IMG/VR virus record: IMGVR_UViG_3300034374_011270
Coordinates: 1 to 27,359 of that record
Source of the DNA: a virus
Direction: 5' to 3' (one strand)
DNA: 27,359 bases
Under the pieces are notes generated by a model. It searched no databases and was not told the origin of the DNA. It saw only the letters and a list, made by a program, of their open reading frames with translations. The position numbers and the translations under genes are program-made. Positions 10,501-20,347 of the stretch are shown here, one piece after another (position 1 is the first letter of the stretch; every line of letters starts with the position of its first letter).

Positions 10501-13500
10501 AACAAACAGAAGAAGAAAGATTTGGGTTAAACAGAAGACTTGTTTCTTACATTACAGCCGTAGAAAAGAGCGCTCAAGCAGGTATTGATGAAGAAATGTT
10601 AAAAATGTTTGGCTCTGTAAAAGAACTAGCATTACACTTCTCTAGTCCTGTTGACCGATACAGAAAAGAATACAAAGATCTTCGCTTTTTAAGAGAACGT
10701 TTCTTTAAGAACGTTGCAAATGATGTTGATGTTGAAGATTTCTTAGAGTTCTATAAGTGGATTGATAACGGAGTTCAGGCTTTAATAGCACAACTTATTC
10801 CAGCCACAGCAAATCATAATGAAGATGTCTTTAACGTTGTTGAATCACATGTCTTAGAAAGAAACAAGTATCAAAACAAGTTCCCAACACTAGAACTTCG
10901 ACAACCAGACCCGGTAAATGGCATCGATACAGTTTTACGAAGTGGTCCGGGTTGGGCTTTTAATCACGCACCAATTCCATTTAACCAAAATAAGAATTGT
11001 TTTTGGTGGGAAGTTAGCGCTAACCGCTCTGGTTCTGTTATAACTTCCGGCGATGCAGCAGTTGATGCCGACCGAGAACAAATAAGAGCAGTCCGTTTTT
11101 CTGCTATCAACCGTTCTTACTCAACACCGCAGGAATTTAAGGTTGATGATTTATACGTTGGAAAAGACACAAGAGAAGGAACTTACTGGGACGCAGCCAT
11201 TCAAGAATTTGGCTCAATAACAGACGTAGATGGACCTGGACCTCTTACACAATCTGTATCAGTCGATTATCTTCTTGTTCACGATTATGATGTTTACGAT
11301 CTTGAAGATTGTACTGACGTTATTGATCCAAATAAGAAAGTTAAAAGATCATTTAAAATACAAAACTCAAGGGAATACGACGAGTCTTATTCTTATGGTA
11401 AGGGACATTTACTTGCTCCTTTCACACTTTGGAGTTCTTCCATTGATACAGGATACCAATCAGAACTCGGAACAAACTTTAAGTCAAATATTGGATTAAA
11501 TAATCACCATGATGATGTTTATTCTCGCTTCCGCAATGCCTCTTTACAGTCTCCGTTCACTGAAGGGTGGGTCGGTGGTAGGCAATACCGACACATTGCG
11601 TTAAACGCCGGCTCAGACGCACAGGGAACACGCCCCGAAGGCTTTTATCTATTGGCTGGTGCTGATTTTGCCGGAACTGCTTCATTGGGCGTTGTAAAAA
11701 CAACTTATACCTCTGATGGAACACACGATTTTGACACGCCTCGTGCTGCTCTTTATCGTGAAGAGTTAGCAAAGCGCCCCCTTAACATTAAAAACAGACA
11801 ATACTCAACTGTTTCTTCTCGTTTGGGCAACTTTAAAGAAACTTATGAAGTTGTAATGACCAACGGAAGAACCAAAAACAACCTTTGGTTCCACGACAAC
11901 TCTTCACAAGTTCTTACAGAAACAGAAGTTTGGAACTTAAACAGAGGAACAACTTCACCTTATCTAAACGCCACACTGCCCACAAGAGGCGTCGTAAAAT
12001 CAGTTATAGTAAACCGTTTCTCTGCTCCCGGAGGTCCTGAGATACAATCTCGTGGCTATTTAGAGCCTACTGGTGAAGAACTATCACCTTATAATGCTTA
12101 TCCGTTTAGAAATACAAGCGTTATTTTCTCAAGTGGATCAGGGAATAATGACTTTACTGGCTCAACTGGTCCGAGAGTTAACATAAGTACAAACATTCAT
12201 ACACAAAATGACGGCTTAAGAGTACTTCTTTCAAGACGTCGTGGAAAGTATGGTGTTGATTCTGTTTTTGGAAGCGTAAACTCTTTAGATTACAATACAA
12301 CCGGCTCTTATCAAAAAGTCTATGAGAACACCTACAACTATACAAACGCATCAACAACTAGAGTTTATAGTGGGACTGTCTCAACTGGCGGTTTTAAAGT
12401 AGCCACAAACCCTGCAGGTGGAGATACCATAACAATTCCATACACCTCCACTCTTTCTGTAGCATTTACTTTTGTTGTTGGTGCTTCAATTGTGCCTACT
12501 GAGATTACCATTGGTGCATCAACTTCTGACACAGCTACAAATGCCGCAACTAAAATAACTAATCACCCAACATTATTAAGTTATTTATCAGCAACAGCTG
12601 TCGGGACTAACGTTTCAATAAGTTTTAATTCGGTTGGCGCAAACAATTATACAATTTCAACTAGTGTTCCTGCTAAACTTACAATTGTCGACTTTTCAGG
12701 TGGAACAGATCCAATCGATGAAACTTATCCAAGTAGAACATACTACGACAACTTCTTTATTTCGCATCAAATACCAAGAACCCCAGCAAATTATTCGTGG
12801 GTTAACTATGCGCTAACTGGAACTAGTGGTTCTTTCTCTTACTCAAGAAATGCAACTATTCCAAGTGGCTCAACTTCACAGACAATACCTTTTGCTGAAC
12901 TTATAACCCTCAATGAACAAAACCCGGGACTTAACCGTTCCTACACCGGTCTTTACACAGGATCTTCAATAATAGCAGCCCAAATAACTGCTTCCCTTTA
13001 TTCTTCAATGGTTGATCAAGGTTCTACCGAGATCGCAAACACATTAACTGCGCCAAATGTAAGACTAGAAAACTTCCACACATACGCACATTCAATAAAT
13101 AACTCTTTATTTGGATATAACTCATTTAGACAAATAAGAGGCGGCGAGTCAAAACAAGCAAAATCTTTAAGAGAAAATAATACTTTATCATTTAGATACG
13201 GTAAAGTTGAGCCAACACCATTTACGCCAGGAAATGATTGGTTGGTTAAAAATATCTCTTATGCTCCTGCCGCTATCCACTTCCCATTACAGCATTCAAT
13301 TCTACAAGGTGGAAGAAATGTAAACTTAAATTACTCTTTTGGTAATGAATACGAATTCTATCCATTAGGCGAAAGAGAACTAGCAGCAATAACTGATACT
13401 GCAACAATTCGTGAAAGAAAGAAAGGAAACTACTCTATTATTTCCGATCTTTACACAGATCCAGCACCTTACAGTATTGAGACTGACTTCAATAAACTAA

Positions 13501-16500
13501 CTTACAAACAGCCAATCTGGCCAAAAACTGAGAATACATTCAGAAAAATCAATCGTCAAAGAACACAATTTACAATTGATTGGTGGAGCGCCGGTAGAAC
13601 ATCAAGGCAAAGAAATGATTATGTGACTGATTTTGGCTACACTGAACTAACTCAGTCAATTTGGACGCTAGATGGTATTACAGGATCTGATGCTTATAAT
13701 CCGTTAGATTTAGTCCAACCTTCACAGTATGGAAATGGTAGTGGTGAAACTGGGGTTGACCCATTTACAAACTTGCAACAACTTGGTGGCGGGTTACTAA
13801 ATAACAATCATTCATTATTATTTTATTGTAATGTTTCCGGGGCTTACGGTTCGAATGTAGTTGACAATAACGTTTCATTAAGATTCCTCCCTTTCTATGC
13901 CAGACCACACGCAATTGCAGATACTTCAAGTTTGAGTGCGGTAGAGAAAGTGCAAATAGTTGGTGCAACACCGTGGACTGCTGCTGAAGAAGCAGGAAAA
14001 GAACCATTCTATTATAAAGATTATGATCACTATATCCAAGATCTAAAAACCTCAGCAAAAGAATACAGTATTATACCAGAATTTAGAATCAGTGAAAGAA
14101 TTGATCAGATCTTAGGTTCTGAACTTGGTGAAGATACAGCACTTAGTCCAACATTGGATCTTACAGGTGCTTTCTATGTTGATGATACAAATGACTCTTT
14201 CTATACAGAATTAACAAACTCTGATATACTTAAATATTTCTCAATAATAACAAATAAGCAAGGTGCAGATATAGGAACAATAAAACTAAGTTGTCGTTCT
14301 GCGAAAAAGTTCCTTCCTTATGAGGGCTTCTATCCCGCACAGCGTGTTGAGCAAATAGCACAACTATTTAGTTCTTCTTATTCAAGCGTTCTGCAAGGAA
14401 TTAGTGTAGACTTAAATACCGGCGGGGGCGGCGCTGCTGTTGGCGGTAAACACCCATTAAATATGAGTTTTGATCCGTTTGCAACAACTGGACAAGTCGA
14501 TCAGAGAGGTTTTAGGCCCTTTTTTGCAGCATTTATGTCACCCGGGATCTTAAATAACTCTATCAAATCGGGAATTGGTGTTTCATACCCTTATTTTTCA
14601 AGTGGTAGTTTTGTAGCAAATCTTACAACTGGCTCATATTTTAGGCACATCGGTGACGATGTGCTTCCTGGTGGTCCTGATTCAGCCGGCCCAAGAATAA
14701 AAGCAAGTTTTGATCAGAAACTATCGTTCGAAGCAATCTTGGATCCACAAGCGAGTGTTGACTTTATTAAGGATGTCGAACCGCACCCATCAGCAATAAT
14801 CCAAGGAGCTTCTAGAGTCATAACTTCTGAGACCGCAGATCCAAAATATACATATGCTATTAATAACTTCTTAGCAGAAACAATGAATTTATTCTTAAAA
14901 AACAACTCAGTTTCTACTATTGTCTCAGCAGGTGAAAGATCCTTTAACTTTGAAATAGGTAAAGAATATAACATGATTATTTCCCTAACTCAAGAAGGGA
15001 TGTCAATTTATAATGGTGATAAATCATTTGGACCACCGGTTGATTCTGCTGGGAAAGATGGAACTCTAACAGGGAGTTCACATTCTCCTTATGTACCACC
15101 ATATAATCAAAAAATCAACTCAACGCTGGGCGATATTACGCTTTCTCAAGGTCTACAACTAACCTTTAGACCAACTGAAGCTTCTCATACGATTGACTAT
15201 ATAATAAACAATCTAACCGCCTCTGCTGTTGACTTGATCCCAACTGGTAGTACTGTTTTCCCTGCATCATCTGGACTAGATTATTCATTCGATAATAGAA
15301 TGAAAATAGAGGATGTAATCGATTATCAAAGAAAGATCCAAGTTGCAGAAGATAGTGAAAGACCTGAGTTTGCTTGGGTTATTCAGCCAAAATGGGAATG
15401 CCCAGTATTGGATTTCTCGCACAGAACCGCATCAGTAACACTCGCATCAGACTTTTACAATACTTCATCTGTTGCTGATAACTACTATGTTGGTATGTGG
15501 CACCAATACGGAAGGCTTCCCACTGGTTCACAAGGCATAAAAATGAAAATAATAGATGCGGAACCAGATGATGCAGCGCTTACTGGATCTTTAGCTGAAC
15601 TACTTTCTATTTCCAAGACCTCAAGAAGACTCGGACAGCTCAACAATACAACAGTCAAGGAAGCAATTGTTGCTATTCCTTATTTAACAATTACAAGACC
15701 AGATGGACCAGGAACAACTTTAAAGAGGTTTTTTGAGATTGATGCACCATTCTGGGAAACTGCAGTTGGCTTCTTGGAGAATCCGGGAGACAGAGAAAGA
15801 CCCAGTGTACCACAAGAATACTACTCTTTAGCAGAAAAAATGAGAAATTACGTATTCCCACCAAGAATGGATTTTTATAGAAGAGTTAGAGAAGTTTCTC
15901 CATTTGCAATGTTCATTTTTGAGTTCGATATGGATTTAAATGAACAGGACCTAGCAGACATTTGGCAAAACTTACCACCAGACTCAGTTGATGGTAAAGA
16001 TCAGTTAAACTCAAGATTTGAATACGAAGAATCAAGTTTTGAAGTTCGTTATGGTAACTTTGAAGGTGCGTGGATCCCAGAAGGCGGCTTCCCAGAAGGA
16101 ACACGCTGGATGGTGTTTAAAGTCAAGCAAAGAGCCAACTACGATTACTTTGAACAAACAAGAAAGTCCTCATTGGCGGCAGGCTACACAGAACTAGTAA
16201 AAGAAAAGGGCGCATTTGTAAACCCGACTTACAGTTATAACTGGCCGTATGACTTCTTCTCATTTACCGAGTTAGCAAAAATAGATGCAGAAGTATCAAT
16301 TGATCCTTCAATAAGATCTGCTCCGCTTCCTGGTCCAATCTTAACTGGCGATATTCCAAACTTAGGTGCAATCGATTTTGAGAGAAGCCAAAGAGAGCAA
16401 GAAGCAAGGCAAGAAGAAGAAAGGCAGCAACTTAACAGAGAAAGAGAGTTGCGTATTTTTGGACGTAATCAAACAACAAACAGAACCCGAGATCCCGAGA

Positions 16501-16508
16501 GTAACTAA
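7599..16508 (+). CDS. Giant LamG-domain baseplate/tail protein (2969 residues)
   Basis: This is the largest gene in the window. Residues about 170-400 form a LamG/concanavalin A-like lectin domain: ATVEFWLKKDE, then GWTHFAFA, IKLYKNGELDSSVGFG, and GSIDEFRYWKITRSERDIE, the standard order of LamG_3-type strands. Residues about 555-600 read NIYNNLTDITKKKGTKSAIR followed by NILHTFGVGDE, resembling the 'KGT...l...l...G' motif of P2 gpI-type tail proteins, so part of the protein may be a gp7/gpI-like wedge subunit. Residues about 1587-1707 look like an inserted small beta domain. Near residue 2275 there is a glycine-rich loop (GGGGAAVGGK). The last 43 residues are highly charged (REQEARQEEERQQLNRERE) and probably helical. 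No signal peptide or catalytic motif was recognised. The TAATG junction fixes the start. A role in the outer baseplate and host-glycan contact is inferred. Confidence 0.9.
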   Translation: MTIKKYFENNSFSNNSLTDLESKEGIDFESFEYLDELEEQRTRFIPNVDFSKPENFARYGLAEQYYKDAIARIINNYPYDGSKKELVEWYNDSTYFDLYVFENEYPRSNGYGIFAANGWGTQVSTADGYGKPSSLEYIYVKGGPNPGPSGSYVGGNIYDPTEQRNSNLALNLGTRGATVEFWLKKDEFIPSLTEREVIFDLWNNELSSSDSYGRFRLELNTSSAGNFASSKAFRAIIHSGSVREEVLLGDYTTTASFTSQGWTHFAFAASSTAIKLYKNGELDSSVGFGSVFNNISGTLNAYVGALITAPSGSSASTGAGGLSGSIDEFRYWKITRSERDIERNWFTNVYGGTNTDDANTDLGVYFKFNEGITGNSTTDAVVLDYSGRISNGTWTGYTSASRNTGSAIVLASAAEKEFKDPILRTTNTLYTTYYDSSLEKGKRHDLNNSSNLYYSYPDWIIDEDLENGSKLLQIAQAISSYFDTAHLQIEAVRALKDIEYTRQTTNSDDKPIPFANRLLTEKGIFVPDLFVERNLIEDLTQKDDVRNLESDLFDLKNLIYQNIYNNLTDITKKKGTKSAIRNILHTFGVGDELVSVKTYSDKEKLVLEDERNITSQRTKFIDFFKPNFRDASVYQTGSVANELAYISGSAEKTRLCIESFVNFPKIDETTERDLIPNFLTASIFGLHDVDTTSAPYNTWESPSAASIFVRAIKDATEPQLAYFEASSSVAGITAVTSSKFDDIYNDSNWYFSVQLEPQNEELFPSSSLPDYNFVFRGYSYVGGNLNQSFAVSSSIARATALSFLQTNQKVYIGAERTDFTGGLLYSSDVRNAGLRFWLRNLTEAEQQAHAQDFLSYGALTSKNNAYSLDDNVRDFDLASTDYLALNWQFDKITSTDSSGLIEVLDATSGSAERRSRGSYIDAVAGYHYPGTSYEFPVSSTDVVETKFVDSYTTTGFDGYNADDLVEVKQTEEERFGLNRRLVSYITAVEKSAQAGIDEEMLKMFGSVKELALHFSSPVDRYRKEYKDLRFLRERFFKNVANDVDVEDFLEFYKWIDNGVQALIAQLIPATANHNEDVFNVVESHVLERNKYQNKFPTLELRQPDPVNGIDTVLRSGPGWAFNHAPIPFNQNKNCFWWEVSANRSGSVITSGDAAVDADREQIRAVRFSAINRSYSTPQEFKVDDLYVGKDTREGTYWDAAIQEFGSITDVDGPGPLTQSVSVDYLLVHDYDVYDLEDCTDVIDPNKKVKRSFKIQNSREYDESYSYGKGHLLAPFTLWSSSIDTGYQSELGTNFKSNIGLNNHHDDVYSRFRNASLQSPFTEGWVGGRQYRHIALNAGSDAQGTRPEGFYLLAGADFAGTASLGVVKTTYTSDGTHDFDTPRAALYREELAKRPLNIKNRQYSTVSSRLGNFKETYEVVMTNGRTKNNLWFHDNSSQVLTETEVWNLNRGTTSPYLNATLPTRGVVKSVIVNRFSAPGGPEIQSRGYLEPTGEELSPYNAYPFRNTSVIFSSGSGNNDFTGSTGPRVNISTNIHTQNDGLRVLLSRRRGKYGVDSVFGSVNSLDYNTTGSYQKVYENTYNYTNASTTRVYSGTVSTGGFKVATNPAGGDTITIPYTSTLSVAFTFVVGASIVPTEITIGASTSDTATNAATKITNHPTLLSYLSATAVGTNVSISFNSVGANNYTISTSVPAKLTIVDFSGGTDPIDETYPSRTYYDNFFISHQIPRTPANYSWVNYALTGTSGSFSYSRNATIPSGSTSQTIPFAELITLNEQNPGLNRSYTGLYTGSSIIAAQITASLYSSMVDQGSTEIANTLTAPNVRLENFHTYAHSINNSLFGYNSFRQIRGGESKQAKSLRENNTLSFRYGKVEPTPFTPGNDWLVKNISYAPAAIHFPLQHSILQGGRNVNLNYSFGNEYEFYPLGERELAAITDTATIRERKKGNYSIISDLYTDPAPYSIETDFNKLTYKQPIWPKTENTFRKINRQRTQFTIDWWSAGRTSRQRNDYVTDFGYTELTQSIWTLDGITGSDAYNPLDLVQPSQYGNGSGETGVDPFTNLQQLGGGLLNNNHSLLFYCNVSGAYGSNVVDNNVSLRFLPFYARPHAIADTSSLSAVEKVQIVGATPWTAAEEAGKEPFYYKDYDHYIQDLKTSAKEYSIIPEFRISERIDQILGSELGEDTALSPTLDLTGAFYVDDTNDSFYTELTNSDILKYFSIITNKQGADIGTIKLSCRSAKKFLPYEGFYPAQRVEQIAQLFSSSYSSVLQGISVDLNTGGGGAAVGGKHPLNMSFDPFATTGQVDQRGFRPFFAAFMSPGILNNSIKSGIGVSYPYFSSGSFVANLTTGSYFRHIGDDVLPGGPDSAGPRIKASFDQKLSFEAILDPQASVDFIKDVEPHPSAIIQGASRVITSETADPKYTYAINNFLAETMNLFLKNNSVSTIVSAGERSFNFEIGKEYNMIISLTQEGMSIYNGDKSFGPPVDSAGKDGTLTGSSHSPYVPPYNQKINSTLGDITLSQGLQLTFRPTEASHTIDYIINNLTASAVDLIPTGSTVFPASSGLDYSFDNRMKIEDVIDYQRKIQVAEDSERPEFAWVIQPKWECPVLDFSHRTASVTLASDFYNTSSVADNYYVGMWHQYGRLPTGSQGIKMKIIDAEPDDAALTGSLAELLSISKTSRRLGQLNNTTVKEAIVAIPYLTITRPDGPGTTLKRFFEIDAPFWETAVGFLENPGDRERPSVPQEYYSLAEKMRNYVFPPRMDFYRRVREVSPFAMFIFEFDMDLNEQDLADIWQNLPPDSVDGKDQLNSRFEYEESSFEVRYGNFEGAWIPEGGFPEGTRWMVFKVKQRANYDYFEQTRKSSLAAGYTELVKEKGAFVNPTYSYNWPYDFFSFTELAKIDAEVSIDPSIRSAPLPGPILTGDIPNLGAIDFERSQREQEARQEEERQQLNRERELRIFGRNQTTNRTRDPESN

Positions 16509-16510
16509 AA

Positions 16511-17521
16511 ATGTCTTTATTTGACTCAAAACAAGAAGTTATAAACATAGAACTAACATCGCACGGCAAGAAACTTTTAGCACAAGGCAAACTTTCTCCA
16601 AAGTATTATGCTTTCTTTGATGATGATGTTATTTATGACTATTCTTATGCTGCCTTAACTGAAAGCGCCAATGGTGAAGCAGATGTTCGTATTAGAAAGC
16701 AAACACCTTATCTAAAAACAAACTATTCTGTGCTTGGTCAAGAAGTAAAACTAAATAAAGGCGATGTAAGTAATGATGTAATAAGCAAAATAACGGACTA
16801 TGAAACCAAAACTTTGCTTAAGTATCCTCTTGGGAACTCAAAAATAGGAGAAGTTACTGGCTCTTATGTTGATTTACTGTTATTAGAAGGTGGAATAAGT
16901 AATGTTTATACTACTGCTTCAGCATTTTCTTTTAACGAAAAAACAGCATTTAACAAACAACAAACAAAAGTGCAAATAGAAGCATTAGAGTTTAGACCAG
17001 AAATACGCTCTTTACCAGAACCAACAATGACCAGCCCTCCTGAGTTGTTAGACCCTGAAAGAACTGAGCCGGCGATTGTTTCTCCGGTTTTAGAAGATAA
17101 AACTTACATTTATGTTGAAGTTGATAGACTTTTACTTTCTCTTAACGAACTAAACAGCATAGAAGACTATAAGAACTTTGAAATAAACGTCTATAAAATA
17201 GAAACTAATGACGAGGGCGAAGAAGAATACAACAAACTAAGGTTCTCTCGTCCTCCACAATCTTTAATAGATAGCGAAGGCTTTCTTTTAGAAGCAAACG
17301 AACTCCCAGACAACGAAGAAGAAATAGACAACAACTCAGTTGAGTTTTATTTTAACATTCGTATCGATGAGGAAATCGACACAGAACTACTTACTAGTAG
17401 GGTTCCAAGAGATGAACTTGGAAGACCAATTATAAACGATCCTTTAATTAGAGATGAAGTCACCATTAGACAAAGAGCAAACTTCTTAAGAGATGGTGAT
17501 AATAACGGAGAGCCCTGTTAA
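16511..17521 (+). CDS. Structural protein with tail-fibre-type N-terminal motif
   Basis: A 336-residue protein. Residues 12-45 (INIELTSHGKKLLAQG, then FFDDDVIYDY) match the short N-terminal module seen again in the gene at 23386: 'LT..G...LA.G......K..a...DD.I.Y'. The same layout is found at the N-terminus of phage tail-collar fibre proteins of the P2 gpH kind, where it attaches the fibre to the baseplate; the link to that family is inference from pattern, not a search. The C-terminal half is very acidic, with runs such as NDEGEEEYNK and ELPDNEEEIDNN. The start is two bases after the preceding TAA, with a weak GAGAG at 16498-16502 as ribosome binding site. It ends in a TAATG junction with the next gene. 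Probably a baseplate or fibre-attachment part. Confidence 0.8.
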   Translation: MSLFDSKQEVINIELTSHGKKLLAQGKLSPKYYAFFDDDVIYDYSYAALTESANGEADVRIRKQTPYLKTNYSVLGQEVKLNKGDVSNDVISKITDYETKTLLKYPLGNSKIGEVTGSYVDLLLLEGGISNVYTTASAFSFNEKTAFNKQQTKVQIEALEFRPEIRSLPEPTMTSPPELLDPERTEPAIVSPVLEDKTYIYVEVDRLLLSLNELNSIEDYKNFEINVYKIETNDEGEEEYNKLRFSRPPQSLIDSEGFLLEANELPDNEEEIDNNSVEFYFNIRIDEEIDTELLTSRVPRDELGRPIINDPLIRDEVTIRQRANFLRDGDNNGEPC

Positions 17522-20334
17522 TGCTGACTAACTTTCCAGGACTTGGATTAGAAATAATAGTTGATAAAGTTTTTGTAAAAGAAACTTCAATCAACGTTTC
17601 TTTAAGTCTTGCTGTCGATCGCAACACAGTCGACATAAGCAAGGTACTCCAATTTCGTTTAATGTCGGTCGCCACAGATAACTCCACAAGATTTACAACA
17701 CTAAAAAACAACGCTCCATTTAGTACATTAAAATACAACATTTATAATAAAAATAATGAATTTAATTATTTTGACTTTAATGTATTTCTTAAATCAAGAA
17801 CATCTTATAAAACAGAAGGCGAAGACGGAGCGGAGGTTGACTACTTTAAGTTGGGGATGTTTGAAGTAAATCACACTCAAGAAGAGTTTCGAAAAGAAAA
17901 CATCCTTGTTTCTTGCATGGAGATTCCAAACTTAGGCTCTTCATTAACAATGCAAGAGTTTGCCCTTATTAATGCAACTGCACCGGCTTTTTCTTTAGCA
18001 GTAAAAGAAAATAACGAACTATACCCTAACATACTTAACCCTTTTCTTAGAGAAGATGGAGATTCTTTAAGTGAATCTGAGCAGGATTTAGTTATTTTTC
18101 AAAGTTCATTTGACGGACAAACTTCTTTCCTAAATGTACCAGATGAGCCTACACAGGAAGAAACTTTAAACAAAAGAAAACAAACTTCTTTTTCAGATCT
18201 TTTTCCAAGTATTAGAGATAATAGTTTTAACTTTTTATTCTTTTTTGATATAAAAACAGCAATTAAAAATAATTCAACTATTTTCTCTTTATTATCTGAG
18301 GAGTTTCAGCAAAGAGCGATTTCTCAAACAGACATAAGAGAAACAAGACTAAACCAAGTTTCAAACCTTGGAGAACTAAAAGAAATATCACCTTTATTTC
18401 AAAGAAACTTTAATAACATTCCAGACAATGTTGTTACTTATAGCGGCTCAGAAGTTATAAAAGAATATACTAAAAATCTTAAGTTTAATTATCAGTCTAA
18501 ATTTAAACTACTAAATGGTGTTTATTCTGTATTGCAAAACTTAGAGTTTAGCACGCAACAACTACAAGATTTCAAAGAGTTTATGAACACACAGTTCTCA
18601 AAGACTGCTGTTTATAACAAAGGCGAAGAAAGATTTGTTCCTGGTGGATTGGAGATTGTACTAAGAGATTTTCGAAGAGAGTTTAGTAATCCACTAGCAG
18701 CTGAGTATGAAGACCCAGCAGAATACTTCATGCAATTATTGTCCGATCTGATCTTTGCAGCAAGAACTATAAACACAGAAGAAAACAGAGAAGCAACTTT
18801 ATTTGCTCTTAACGAACTTTTGAAAACAATCTCATTTTCCGCAGATCAAAATACAAATGAGTTTTCTTTTAACTTATTCTTTAAGACATTTGATAGTGTG
18901 GTAAAGATACTCGATTCAATCTTTTCAAGAACTGGTTATCGTTTATCAAATGCTGGTCAAGGAAAGAGCTCTCTCAACAAAAGTGGAGAAAGAAGTCTAA
19001 TCGATTTAGAAAATGATTTCAACTACATTTTTGAACCATCCAGATATGAGTTGCGGTATTCTTATCTTCCAAACGCAGAGTTGATTAGCGGAGGATCAAT
19101 CCCAGAAATAACTTTACAAAACTTCGCATCAGTATTGGAGCAAAGTATTTCTAAGTTCTATAATGATGTAAATGTTCCTCCAACAAGAAACAATAACCTA
19201 AGAGAGATAGAGAGTTCATCAGGTTCTGGTAGAATTGATGTTAACTCAACAAACTATCTAACTATCAACTCTTTAAAAACACCTAATGAAATCTTATCAG
19301 ATTTATCAATCAATTATAGTTGGGATCCAAACATTTTCCTTTTAACCGCTCTAAACCTTATAAAGTATAAAGTACTTGGTGTAAATCCATTTGTAGTCGA
19401 TCCTACTGAAAATGTTGAAGAAAAAATAGAAGGTTTACTAACAGAAATTTTTAATTATTTATCGATTTCAACATTTGATCTATCTGGTCTTTTATCTGTT
19501 ATACCACCAATACTTAGTGCACCAGTTTTAGGTCTTGGGTTAGGCTCAACACCAGAAGAAGAAACAAGCGAAGAAAGGTCGGCTGAGGAAATTTCAACGC
19601 CAGCAGAGACACTTTTACTATTTGGTTTATTGGACGTGTTAGAAAACTTTATTGAAAACAACAATACTTATGAATACAATAAACTAAACCTTCAAAAAAG
19701 ACTTAGAGAAGTCCTTAAGGGCGTTTTCTTAAGAAATCGCTTCGGATATTTAGAAGGCAACACCGGGCTTCCTTATCCACTTTATGCCCTTTACCAAAAT
19801 ACCGTGTTAGACATTGGTGAAGCAGTTCAAACAAACTTCTTTTGGGGTGGTCGTAGAAGAATAATAGAAAATCCTCTAAACGCTTCTTTGTTGCGTCTAA
19901 ACTTTGCAAACATAAGGCAAATAAGAGTTTTTGAAGGTTTCGAAACACTTGAAGACGGAAGTGTTAACTTAGCCAATCCAATCTTTAACTTGTCCGATAT
20001 ATCTTCACTAAGTCAAAACGATACTGTTTTCTGCTCAATGGTCAATTATAACTTTGGATACGAAGATGAAGCTTGGTATCTAAATAACAGCAACATACTT
20101 GCACTGCCAGCAGAAAATGAGCACTTTTTCTTACGAAATCCTCTTAGCACAGATGCAATAGAATTCTTTAGAAGAGGAGCCATCGTCGATAGTCCAGAAT
20201 TCATAGAAGAAACAGTAACCGGTGGTACAGGTACTACAACGGGAGCCGCAGAAGAAAGAGTACAAGAAAGTGCATCAAGATCGGGTGCTTTGTCTAGAGA
20301 GCCAATCAATTTTACAAGATCTGACGAATTCTAA
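17521..20334 (+). CDS. Structural protein of unknown family (937 residues)
   Basis: I do not recognise this protein. The first about 125 residues alternate hydrophobic and polar residues as in a beta domain (LEIIVDKVFVKETSINVSLS). The middle, about 230-640, looks mostly helical. Residues about 655-690 combine a proline/leucine segment (LSVIPPILSAPVLGLGLG) with an acidic stretch rich in E and S (EEETSEERSAEE), likely a flexible linker. The C-terminal 40 residues are low-complexity (TGGTGTTTGAAEE), also probably disordered. There is no signal peptide and no clear catalytic motif. The start is set by a TAATG junction and by GGAG at 17507-17510, ten bases upstream. Its place inside an unbroken run of tail genes suggests a virion component or a tail assembly factor. 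Confidence 0.78.
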   Translation: MLTNFPGLGLEIIVDKVFVKETSINVSLSLAVDRNTVDISKVLQFRLMSVATDNSTRFTTLKNNAPFSTLKYNIYNKNNEFNYFDFNVFLKSRTSYKTEGEDGAEVDYFKLGMFEVNHTQEEFRKENILVSCMEIPNLGSSLTMQEFALINATAPAFSLAVKENNELYPNILNPFLREDGDSLSESEQDLVIFQSSFDGQTSFLNVPDEPTQEETLNKRKQTSFSDLFPSIRDNSFNFLFFFDIKTAIKNNSTIFSLLSEEFQQRAISQTDIRETRLNQVSNLGELKEISPLFQRNFNNIPDNVVTYSGSEVIKEYTKNLKFNYQSKFKLLNGVYSVLQNLEFSTQQLQDFKEFMNTQFSKTAVYNKGEERFVPGGLEIVLRDFRREFSNPLAAEYEDPAEYFMQLLSDLIFAARTINTEENREATLFALNELLKTISFSADQNTNEFSFNLFFKTFDSVVKILDSIFSRTGYRLSNAGQGKSSLNKSGERSLIDLENDFNYIFEPSRYELRYSYLPNAELISGGSIPEITLQNFASVLEQSISKFYNDVNVPPTRNNNLREIESSSGSGRIDVNSTNYLTINSLKTPNEILSDLSINYSWDPNIFLLTALNLIKYKVLGVNPFVVDPTENVEEKIEGLLTEIFNYLSISTFDLSGLLSVIPPILSAPVLGLGLGSTPEEETSEERSAEEISTPAETLLLFGLLDVLENFIENNNTYEYNKLNLQKRLREVLKGVFLRNRFGYLEGNTGLPYPLYALYQNTVLDIGEAVQTNFFWGGRRRIIENPLNASLLRLNFANIRQIRVFEGFETLEDGSVNLANPIFNLSDISSLSQNDTVFCSMVNYNFGYEDEAWYLNNSNILALPAENEHFFLRNPLSTDAIEFFRRGAIVDSPEFIEETVTGGTGTTTGAAEERVQESASRSGALSREPINFTRSDEF

Positions 20335-20347
20335 ACGAGAATAAAGC

